Origin: Chrysaora quinquecirrha
Taxonomy: Eukaryota; Cnidaria; Scyphozoa; Semaeostomeae; Pelagiidae
Assembly: GCA_014526335.1 (NCBI GenBank)
Contig: JACTAT010000340.1
Coordinates: forward strand, 648,291-712,290
Length of the DNA: 64,000 nt
Reading direction: 5' to 3'
The position numbers and the translations under genes were made by a program. The notes under the pieces were generated by a model. That model had not been told where the DNA came from, did not search any database, and saw nothing but the letters and a program-made list of their open reading frames with translations. Of this stretch, positions 53,601 to 62,924 are shown piece after piece. The first letter of the stretch is position 1. The number at the start of each line of letters is the position of its first letter.

Positions 53601-55638
53601 CAATTCAGCACGTCTTCTGAAGACCATTCTCTATTTCGTGATTATAAACAGTTTAATAAAGAAAAGTTTATTGAAGATGCAAATAATCTATATGAAAATT
53701 TTAGTAATGATCAACACCCAAACAACATCAATATGAAATACATGGAATTTCAAAATAAGTTTCTAAATATTTTAGATAAACACGCACAATTGAAAAAGAA
53801 ATAAAAAAGAATGAGGAGACAACAGCGTAAACCGTGGATTACAAACGGAATCCTAAAATCTATCAAAACTAAAAAAATCATGAAAACAAAGACTCGTTCT
53901 GGTTTCAGCGTTACAAAACTTTTAGAAATATGTTGAACCATGTCATTAGACAAAGTAAGAAAAATCATTACCGACGCTATTTCGAAACTTTCAAAATTGA
54001 TTCGAAACATATTTGGAAAGGCACAAACTAAATTCTAAACAGGAACAAAACAAAATGCGACCAAAATATAAAACTAAATGTCCAAGGTGAATTATTAACT
54101 GAAAACAAAAAAGTAGCAGATGTTTTTAATCATTTCTTCACAAATATTGTCAAAAAGTTGGCAGACAAACTAGGTCCCGCTAGGAAAAACTATAAAAATT
54201 ACTTAACTCAACCAACTGCTAGAAGCTTTTTTATATCACCAGTAACAACAACTGAAGTAAAACTTCAAATTATGAACCTTGATGACTGTAGATCACCTGG
54301 TTCATATGACATTCAAATAAAAATGGTTAAGTGCGTTAGTGAAACGACCTTCAATAAAATATTTGAGAAGCTAATGCATCAGAGATTGGTTAACTTCCTT
54401 AAAGTACATAACGTAATTTTTCCGCATCAATTTGGCTTTCAAGAAAACAAATCGACCTTTTTAGCTATCTTAGATGTTTATAATAAACTTGTCAATGCTA
54501 TTGAAAAAAGAGAAACTTCCTGCTGCATCTTCTTAGACTTGGCAAAGGCCCTCGATACTGTGGACCATGAAATCTTACTCTACAAACTCAATCATTATGG
54601 AATTAGAGGAACTGCTTGAAATGGTTCCGATCATTTCTTTCAAATCGAACCCAGAAAGTAAGCATAAAATTGCAAGTTATCCGAATCCAATTACATTACA
54701 CATGGAGTTCCTCAAGGAAGCATTCTAGGTCCACTTCTATTTCTTCCATATGTTAATGACATGCCTTCCTCCTCAAAATTACTTAAATTCTATTTATTTG
54801 CTGATGATATTAGTCTCTTCTTCTCTCATAGAAATGTTAACTATCTTGAGTCTACTGTCAATGGTGAACTAATGAAAGTATCAGAATGGCTTTTTGCAAA
54901 CAGGCTTACCTTAAATATTGATTAAGTCAAACTTTCATCTCTCCTAATAAACTTTCTTCAATTCAAAATGTTACTATCAAAATAGACAATATTCCTCTTC
55001 TGGAAAAAGAATACATTAAGTATCTTGGAGTTTTGATTGACAACAGACAAAACTGGAAACCACAAATCCAGCAGGTTAATATGAAAATTTCAAAAGGTAT
55101 AGGTATACTTGCCAAAATGAGACACTTTGTGCCTCTGGATGTGCTGAGAAACTTATACCACGCATTCATTGCACCACATATTAACTACGCCCTCATAACC
55201 TGGGGAATTGTATTAAAATCAAACACACAGAAACGAACCTGCAATGTAAAGATAGCAATGAAAATTATCTGCTTTGAAAATTCTAGAGCACACTCCAAAC
55301 CACTTTGTTATAAACTTCAGATCTTAAACGTCAAATTTATGTATAAATTCGAATGTGCCAAATTCTTGTTTGATATGTACAATAACAATGTATCAAACTT
55401 TCTTTGTGGATTGTTTGAAAAAACCTCGTTCAGACATAAGTATGGGACCAGGCAAGCGTCTAATAAATCTTTTTCCCTGCCTTTAATTAGAACTGGCACA
55501 GCTAAAAATGCAATTACCTTCAAAGGTATTCATACATGGAACAACATACCTGCCGAATTTCGATCTAAGCATAGCAAAAAGCTTTTTAGCAAGCATCTCA
55601 AAAATTATCTGCTACAAAATTACACTGCCATAAATTGA
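53600..55638 (+). pseudogene. LINE A reverse transcriptase
   Basis: The connector (FNKEKFIEDANNLYENF; LNVQGELLTENKKVADVFNH) leads to DDCRSPGSYDIQIKMVKCVS. Immediately after, TTFNKIFEKLMHQRLVNFL shows that the usual RT segment with K-x-ARVIPIFKKG and NYRPIS is deleted. It continues with CIFLDLAKALDTVDHEILL (Phe replaced by Leu), HGVPQGSILGPLLFLPYVND and LFADDISLFF with the FADD pair intact. The end (55,033-55,638) is KYLGVLIDNRQNWKPQIQQ to the stop at 55,636, with LPLIRTGTAKNAITFKGIHT near the C-terminus. Stops lie near 54,617, 54,660 and 54,924. Confidence 0.82.
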
Positions 55639-55779
55639 GCACTCTTTATTTACCAAGTCCATGATTCAACCTCCACCCCCTCCAAATTTTCATCACTTAT
55701 ACAAACACCGTGTCCTTTAAGTTCTCTTTACTTCTATTCTTTTCTTTTCTTTTTTATTAATCATTTTTAAGTATTTTTA

Positions 55780-56787
55780 ATTTCAATATAACTAAACTTA
55801 AAAAAAAATTCAAATCTTATTAGTACAGTATTTACAACAATTGATAATTATTAATTAAGAATATTACATGAAAATTGTAAACTAGTCGTAGGGCTCTGGG
55901 CTCGAAAACCATATTGGTTATTCCCAGCGTCCTAGGCAACACCATAGCATTTGATTGTAAATAGATATGGATTAATAAATTTCTTAAAATCATTTTTTAT
56001 TATTAGTGAATTGTAAGTAACAATATTGGTGCTCAATGATAATAATTTGAATTTGAATTTGAATTTGAATTTGTACCTTAGAGTTTAGCTTGAATCGACT
56101 TTAAATATGAACGAACGCCTAAGAAAAGTATTAAAGAAAACAAATGCCCGCTTGAAGCTGTTTTCTCGTGTACGTGATTCAATATCTGTTTTTTCTGCTA
56201 AGGCGGTATACAACTCCTTCATTCTACCAACAATGCTTTACTGCTCTACACCAGTTGTCAATGTCTCAGATACAATGTTAAAGAAATTTAAAGCGCAAAA
56301 CATAATATATGGATTGCAGAATGACAGAAGATGTGGCCTGGTTTCAATCAATAAAGAAAAAAAAATGAAGGTTGCCATAGAAATGTTCAAATGTCGTCAA
56401 GGAACCTGTATTCCAGTCTCAAAGTATACTTAGACAATGTTCACCATCAGCATAAAACAAGAAATAAGAACAAGAAATCGTTACCTAGACTGCCCTTAGT
56501 AAGAACAGGAACTGCGAAAAGGTCCCTTTACTTTCAGGGACCGTTCCCTGGAATCAATTTTCATTTCATATTTAAATCTAAATTGCGAGAACATTTTTTA
56601 TCAGAAAAAACAGAAGAAAGATTTTAAGATAAAGAACAATGAACAGAATTTAAGATATCAATTTTAATAATTTTAACTTCTTTCTTTTTAAGGTTGGTTA
56701 CAGTTAAAACAAGGCCCTTATTGATAACAGCACTTTTGTTGCTAAAAAGGCAACCCTGTATGAATAACATTATTATTATTATTATTA

Positions 56788-56828
<41 letters not shown>

Positions 56829-56850
56829 GTTATTATTATTATTATAAATA
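55780..56850. repeat. Block present as inverted duplicate at 36.75-37.91 kb
   Basis: From TTTCAATATAACTAAACTTA to the (TTA)n tract, this 1.07 kb block is the reverse complement of 36,747-37,907 apart from the 114-base templated insertion there and a few changes. It contains the LINE A tail, the same four GAATTT units, and the LINE B 3' end. Confidence 0.88.
56082..56850 (+). pseudogene. LINE B 3' end, plus-strand copy
   Basis: From ATG 56,107 a frame of 108 residues (LRKVLKKTNARLKLFSRVRD, ILPTMLYCSTPVVNVSDT) runs into an overlapping frame to 56,627 (NKKSLPRLPLVRTGTAKRSL, KLREHFLSEK). This is the C-terminal end of a LINE reverse transcriptase, then a 3' UTR and a (TTA)n tail at 56,766-56,850. 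The catalytic core is missing. It directly abuts the GAATTT tail of LINE A. Confidence 0.75.
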
Positions 56851-56945
56851 ATAATAATATTATTATTTATATATAAATAATAATAATATTATTTATAATA
56901 ATATTATATTTTTTTTAAAAAATATTATTTTTTTATTTCGTTAGA
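56760..56945. repeat. (TTA)n tract and AT palindromes
   Basis: The ATT/TTA microsatellite forms the LINE B tail and passes into palindromic AATAATATTATTTATA sequence and T-runs to about 56,940. Confidence 0.9.
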
Positions 56946-56954
56946 AAATATTGA

Positions 56955-57659
56955 TTGCAGCAATGTCAATCTCACCATTTCTCTTGACCTTAAGAAAGCA
57001 TTCGATACTGCGATACTGTCAATCACAATTCATTACTCCGAAAATCAGATGCGTATGGAATAAGAGGCAACGAAGTAACGTGGTATTTTTCTTTCGCTTT
57101 AATGCCTTGGAAAGTGTCCAAAATTCTCGGTGGGTAGCATTTATGCTAATGACACCAGTATTACGATTGCATCGAATCATGTCAGAAAACTTTTCACGGA
57201 TGCACAACAAGAGCTTCCCAATCTCACTGAGTCGATGAGGAGAATAAGCTCTAATCCGGAAAAAACTGAGTCCATGGTCACAGGACCTCCACAAAAAAAA
57301 AAAAAATCTCAACCTGCCAGAAGTGCTTAACCTGAATAACTCTGATATAAAATGAGTCCAAAAGATTAAATCACCGGAGTAATAGTGGATGAAAACCTAT
57401 ACTGGGACGAGAGTTCTAGCGCGTCACAGGAAAAATGGACGGTTCTCATGCAGCCCTAAATAAACTGAAACATGTCGTTCCTCAACCTCAATTAGTTAAT
57501 CTGCATTATGCGTTAATTAAGAGTCACCTTTGTTATGCTGATGTCATCAGGAGTAGCTTGTCAAATATAAATTTAGCTGCGCTTCAACATCTACAAGATC
57601 TAGCTTATCCAATCATAGCCAGCACAAGGCTAGAAGATAATCTTTTCCGTTTAAGATAA
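56955..57659 (+). pseudogene. LINE D reverse transcriptase fragments
   Basis: ISLDLKKAFDT at about 56,975 (first catalytic Asp region) is followed by a gap. Then YANDTSITIASNHVRKLFTD appears at about 57,130, where the catalytic YADD has become YAND. It continues with NLTESMRRISSNPEKTESMV and, from 57,435, SHAALNKLKHVVPQPQLVNL with LAALQHLQDLAYPIIASTRL. This is a shrunken, inactive LINE RT of a type different from LINEs A and C. An A-run near 57,293-57,306 lies inside it. Confidence 0.72.
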
Positions 57660-58440
57660 GATAGTACTATCATGACATAAATAAACTTTGCCCTCAAGCC
57701 TAAGGGATAAATACAAATCGAGATAATCTCATTCGATCTACAAGCCACTCTGAAGATCTCCAATCTCCAAAGATATAAGACTGAATATTGTAAATCGGAA
57801 GGAAAATGTGCGTGAGCAGTCTTTCTTCATCATTGCGTTTTGGAGATTTGAGAGCAAGAAAGATACTTAGATTTGTCTTTGTCTGATTTTATCTCATCAC
57901 ATCGATATGCATGTACTTCTACGAGGTGACACGTTTCCCTGCCATTGAACTAAGAATCCCTCTAAATCTAAGATTGCATGATTATAACTACCTTCACAGA
58001 CTACTCTGATTGGTTAATCATAATTACGTAAACAGTATATCAAAAATACCCTTACTATAACAAAGACTATCTTTGAGAGGAAGTAATGTCTCACTAATGA
58101 TTCCTAAGATAACAATCAATGTTAATGCGACAACTAGATGAAATATGGGAACTGAAGTAAAAAAGATATGAAATAAACATTGCATCAAGAAAACTACTCA
58201 ATACAGTTGCTAAGCGTAGTAAAAATCAAATCAACGAATCAAACATACAATACCGAAGGCTGAAGTGATTCTTTGGGCCCGTCTCTTCAAGATAGCCTCG
58301 CTATAATATAGAAATAACAAACCATTGGTTTGAAACCAGCCGGCACTGACCAGCCTTTCTCAAGCACTGATAGTCCGTATGTAAAATATATAATTATAGG
58401 CGCAACGACTCTAGTCTAAACTTTGAAAACTACAATATAC
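57660..58440. other. Unassigned intronic sequence
   Basis: AT-rich; no gene, tRNA or ordered repeat recognised. Confidence 0.45.
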
Positions 58441-58444
58441 AGAT

Positions 58445-58900
58445 ATGAGAACAGCGGCAGATGCTCAGTACAGCGATTGGATACCACGAGTACAGCTGAG
58501 GATATCACTACAGCGGTGGATGCTCAGTATAGTGGAAGGATATCATGAGTACAACGGTAGATATTCCGTATGGCGGCGGGATACCATAAGTTCAGGGGTG
58601 TGGGCGTGCAACCTATTTGAGAAATTGCAATGGAGTTGCACGATATATGGCAGAATCTATGTGTATAAACAGACGCGATTCGCTCTTCCTATCCCATAAA
58701 AGACAACGTTCTTTCCGAGAACCGCTGTACTCATGGTATCTCTCCGCTGTACTGAACATCCACGCTCTACTCATGGTATCCCTCTGCCGTACTGATTGTA
58801 TCCCTCCGCTGTACCAGAACTGATGGCATCCTTCCGCTGTACTAGTACTGATGGTATCCCTCTGCTGCACTGCACTAGCACAAACCACTGCTGTACTGCA
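58445..58900. repeat. Minisatellite in two opposite orientations
   Basis: 58,445-58,590 holds units like CAGTACAGCG...GGATACCACGAGTACAGC. 58,720-58,900 holds the same units inverted (CCGCTGTACTCATGGTATCT, CTCATGGTATCCCTCTGCCG). A unique ~115-base segment separates the two halves. Frames on both strands are repeat translations. Confidence 0.78.
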
Positions 58901-59102
58901 CAACCACTGCGACACTGCACATCCGGTACGTGGGGTGATAATAACAAAATTCTCTCTTTTTAATGACCCTTATCATTCGTGTATTCTGTGTGTTACGTGA
59001 CATTGTTGAAAAACACACAAGCACGTCATACACAGAAACACAAGAGCACCTTATACAAGCCAGTGGCACTCAGTACGAAAATAATTGCTCTTCCTTTTCT
59101 AG

Positions 59103-59190
59103 GGTGAGAATGTTGTTTGAACATAACTACTCGACAGATGAACCGTCAAAATTCAGATTCATTGATTACATAGAACGAAAAGATATGAAG
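59103..59190 (+). CDS. Short internal exon, probable continuation of the ankyrin gene
   Basis: Preceded by a strong acceptor (TTGCTCTTCCTTTTCTAG) and followed by AAG|GTTAGC. With one base completing the codon left open at 34,590 (AG + G), it encodes 29 residues, VRMLFEHNYSTDEPSKFRFI then DYIERKDMK, and ends in phase 0. The V-R-x-L-F-x-H...F-x-F...I-x4-M-K pattern resembles the segment that follows the ankyrin helices in cnidarian TRP-like proteins (inference from memory). Joining it to 34,229-34,590 implies a 24.5 kb intron. The next exon was not found in the window. It could also belong to an unrelated gene. Confidence 0.52.
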
Positions 59191-60031
59191 GTTAGCATAA
59201 GTTATAATCTCTCCAATTTTCAATGATCTTGATTAAAGGTTTTGATTTATAATTGTTTCATATAATATAAACATAGTATATTAAATGAAACTTCTAAGAG
59301 TTTTTATTTGGCTCTGTTCAGTTAATTCTGCTCATCTCCCGGAACTTCATCGATAGGAAATCTCGTCTTGGAGGATGCCTCTCCCACTTTCAACAGAGAT
59401 ATTCAGCACTTCATAGAGATAAAATATGATTTAAGTTGAAAGTAAATCTTAGATTTTATTTTGTAAGGTTTTAAAATGACTCTGCCGATATAAAAGTGTG
59501 AACGCCAAGGGCCTGGGCAGTCTATAAATATACAATAGTCTTTTACTAATGATAGCCAACTAGCATTCAAATTAAAAGCAATTGAATGGGCTGTGCATTT
59601 TAAAATGCACAGCCTTGGCTTTGTTGATTTTATTGAAGGTTGTAATGTCATGCACAATATTTTGCTTAAGCAGAAAATCTTGCTAGTCGGTATCTACCTT
59701 ATCAAGCAGCCACCACCGCTCTATGAACCTGCTTTTTTCGATACCAAGCACGCATCACATTGCTGGTGTTGTGTTATATATTTCCATTTTTAACCGAAAG
59801 GTATTTGTCACCACATAACAAACGTTTTTCAGAAAACTGATTGTGTTACCCTACACAGGCTGGGGGGGGGGCAAGGACCCACAGGTAGATACTTATAAGC
59901 ATAGTTTCTAAACCACTCAATGAATCTCCCCAAGTTTTCCATAAATTATCTCAGGATTATATCAGTGCAAAAATGTTTTGTTGAAGAGAACTCATTTTGA
60001 TGACGTCATCATTTTTCCTTACATGGCAAAC
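59191..60031 (+). other. Intron continuation, with 26-bp perfect palindrome
   Basis: No further exon was recognised. A perfect palindrome, GGCTGTGCATTTTAAAATGC then ACAGCC, lies at 59,589-59,614. A G-run (about nine G) lies near 59,864. Short frames on either strand have no family signature. Confidence 0.5.
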
Positions 60032-61419
60032 AATAGACCATTTTCACGTTGACGTAGAATGTTTTTGAAGGCGAGACGTCATCATCAAAAACGAAGCAGT
60101 TGATGTTCCGAACCCGCTCAACTTCCTTTCAGAAGTCACAACAGTAATGAAGTAGTCTAGAAAAATTTTGCTCGATTATTCGAAGTTTTTTGGACCTTTT
60201 ACTTTTTCAATGTGAAGTTATGGAGCAGTTTATTTCCGGCCTTCCTGACGGAAAAACAGTTACATCTTTAGAAGATCTGGGACTACTGTCCGTGAAAGAG
60301 TTAAAGCACTTGCTGCAGTGCTACAACGAGAAGAAGTCTGATGTGAAAGCCGATCTGGTTCTTCGTGCCTATGCAATACTTTGTTGCATAAAATATAGAA
60401 ATAGCGCTGATATTTCAAATCAGCATTTTTCAACTGATGATGATTCAAACCTCTGGCAGTATGGAAATATTTTGAAAAATTGTCAACATCTGCCTTGGAC
60501 ATCTGACCTGCGAGGAACACCATCATTTAGCTTCATATAGCTTTATGATTACCTATTCATCCGAACCAAGAAGTTCAAGCATATTTTGTTAAAGAGCACT
60601 TCATACAAGAAGCTTAAAGCATTTCAATTATTTTATGAAGGATTTATCAGAAAAATTGATGTAGCAAGAGATAGAGATTTTACTTTTTTTCATGGCAGAA
60701 TTAAGGCTTCCATGAAGAGAACGCTGTACAAAGTTATCCTGAAATTATGTAACAGCTCTGGTGAAGTTTGTTCTGCAGGTTGCACTTGTCCTGCTAGCAC
60801 TGGGTTAGGTGGTTTCGGCAACTGCAACAATGTTTGTGGAGCTTTATTTGCCCTAGAAGATTTCAACAGAAAAGGCTTACAAAAATGCCCTAACCTTGTG
60901 TCTTGTACTTCAATTGTGTCTGCTTGGAATGATATCAGCAGCATCCATGAAATGCTTGATACCTGCTTGATATCAGTATCCGTGAAATGCTTTTCATGCA
61001 GGCAGGTACAGCTTGTGACACGAAAATCATCTAATCCATCGATACGCTTGATCAGACTACACCATCGAGACTTCTCTGGCTTCTTCTGCGGAAATTTAAA
61101 GAACCGTAGGCCAGAAGGTGAACCGTCAGGATTATAGAAGCTGCTATAGCAGTTATATGCGGCACATTGTCGTCCAAGTTATCTCTTCTTTTTCTTGGTA
61201 GCTTTACTTTCTGCAGAGTCGACTTTATTCTTCATTCGTTAAATGATTGGTGATTCCAGCCAAGAAGAGAAGATGAGAGAACAAGAAAAGATGACAATAC
61301 AAGACTTTGCCTTTGTGACTTGCTTTCGGAAAAATGATGTGGAACATCAACTGCCTCATTTTCGATCCTAGCCTCCCGCCTTCAAAACCATCCCACGTCA
61401 TCGTAAAAATGGTCTATTA
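60032..61419 (+). mobile_element. TIR-bounded SAP/SWIM gene element
   Basis: Left 60,032-60,109 (AATAGACCATTTTCACG, TTTTTGAAGGCGAGACG, GCAGTTGATGTTCC) is matched in inverted orientation by 61,341-61,419 (GGAACATCAACTGCCTCATT, GCCTTCAAAACCATCCCACG, AATGGTCTATT), about 80 bases at roughly four-fifths identity. The only clear coding sequence between them is the SAP/SWIM frame. A DNA transposon or a related mobile gene is the simplest reading; no clear target duplication was found. Confidence 0.6.
60220..61137 (+). pseudogene. SAP and SWIM zinc-finger protein, one in-frame stop
   Basis: From ATG 60,220: MEQFISGLPDGKTVTSLEDL, then a SAP-like helix pair LLSVKELKHLLQCYNEKKSD (about residues 27-46), a DNA-binding type of motif. 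A TAG at 60,538 interrupts the frame; the same frame continues as LYDYLFIRTKKFKHILLKST, KAFQLFYEGFIRKIDVARD and the SWIM-like finger CSAGCTCPASTGLGGFGNCN. In that finger the usual C-x-H is CNN, so the zinc ligand His is lost. The family (SAP plus SWIM, often with a YqaJ nuclease C-terminally) is abundant in cnidarian genomes. Here no YqaJ part is present and the sequence after about residue 245 looks diverged. It starts 110 bases inside the left inverted repeat. Confidence 0.68.
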
Positions 61420-62320
61420 AATTAGCCGTTTCTATGAAAATATTACTCTTGTATGCCATAAAACATTCTATGATACATGTGCATTCCCTATTTACATTGT
61501 TGAGTGCAATATATTAACTGTAGAGGGCTGCACAACTGCAAAATTATGTTGTGAATTTTGTGACAATTATAAGTAAGCAATTGCTTACGCCAGCAGAATA
61601 GGGTCACGCGACAGAACATGTTGTTCAACAATGTTTCCTGACCTTTAGGCTCAACACAAGGATTTTGAAATTGCCCCCCCCCCCCGACATCTATGATTAA
61701 GAAAGCCCGGCCTTTGTAGGGTTGAACGTCTGAACTATTGAATTTATTCTCATAATGATGATATGATACGAATTTATGATGATCATTATAATCAACTGTG
61801 ATAGTGGTTATTTTACAAGTCATGTTCATGATAATGATGCTGATGGCTATGATGGTGATAATAACGATGATGGTGATGATGATGATAATGGTGATGATGT
61901 TGATAATTATATTGATGGTGGTGGGGATGATGACAACCATTTTTAGTGCAAATGAATGTAACTGAGTTTCCATACATAGGAGAATCTGATTTCTGTATAA
62001 ATAGAGTAACATTAATAAGTGTATCTCACCCGCTGTTTACAACACAACTGTTTGTGGACATGGCTTTGTCAGCAGGAGACAAAGGTACAGAGGCTAAATG
62101 TTGAGTTTCTAAATACAATTGATATCCTGAGCACATACGCGAGTTGCTTATTGCTAGAAGAGACCAGCTTGTCTTTCTTGTGACGTACCAAATTATTGTT
62201 GTTGTCGCAAATGGAATAAAGTATGCTTGAAACGCATATGTTATATGCTTAATTGTATTTAAGCTTTAGCTTCATTATGCTTTGGTAAAGCTATATAACT
62301 GAGATAATTTGGATTGAAAT
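61420..62320. repeat. Non-coding sequence with GAT microsatellite
   Basis: A C-run at about 61,674-61,685 and an imperfect (GAT/GATGAT) tract at 61,820-61,935, which gives the isoleucine-rich minus-strand frame. No gene is recognised. Confidence 0.65.
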
Positions 62321-62399
62321 AAAATGATTGGTTGGGTTCATGACTTCTTATCAATGCTTACATTCTGTATGGACACACATTGGGCCTTGAAATTTTTCT

Positions 62400-62890
62400 A
62401 TTATAACATTTCAAATTCAGGAAAAAAAGCCAGAGGCATTGCTATATTATGTGTACATTATATACATATTATGTTTAGATTGTGTTTAAAACAAATAGGT
62501 GGGCTACACACCTCGTTTTTATACATTCATTTTATATCGAAACATTTTGGGCTTTGCGCTTATTCTCATATAATTTTTCATGTACAGGTAATAGAAGGTC
62601 AATATTGTTATGCAAACATTTATGAGCATAAACCCAAAGCACAATATGTTTCTATAGGCCTATGCAATTTTTGTATGCAAAGGAGATCAGAAATCAAATT
62701 TCATGCTTTCTAAAAAGCTAAATTTGACATTATTACGAAGTTAGAAGCCCAATTTTTGTATGGACACGTAATATAACAGTGCCTCTGGCTTTTTAGCAGA
62801 ACATGAGAATAAGCCCAAAACCCAATATGTTTCTATATAAAATGTATGTTTGGGAAACGAGGTATGAAGCCCAACTATGCCCATGAATAA
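62400..62890. repeat. Repeats in mixed orientation
   Basis: A ~73-base segment at 62,500-62,572 (CACCTCGTTTTTATACATTC, TTGGGCTTTGCGCTTATTCT) returns inverted at 62,804-62,877, with a partial copy near 62,620. A separate AAAGCCAGAGGCATTGCTAT segment at about 62,427 returns inverted at about 62,780. The order of the inverted parts is not that of a simple palindrome. Confidence 0.6.
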
Positions 62891-62924
62891 TTCATGTTCA
62901 TATATTAAATTATTTATACACTAG

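Larger units (their letters stand above)
51100..56081 (+). mobile_element. LINE A, full-length but broken CR1/L2-type retrotransposon
   Basis: An ORF1-like frame, a region with two zinc fingers, an APE-type endonuclease, a reverse transcriptase and a 3' UTR with a (GAATTT)4 tail follow each other on the plus strand. All frames have stops or shifts and the RT has an internal deletion. The 3' end is shared with the SINE at 37,612-37,907. The 5' limit is approximate. Confidence 0.85.
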
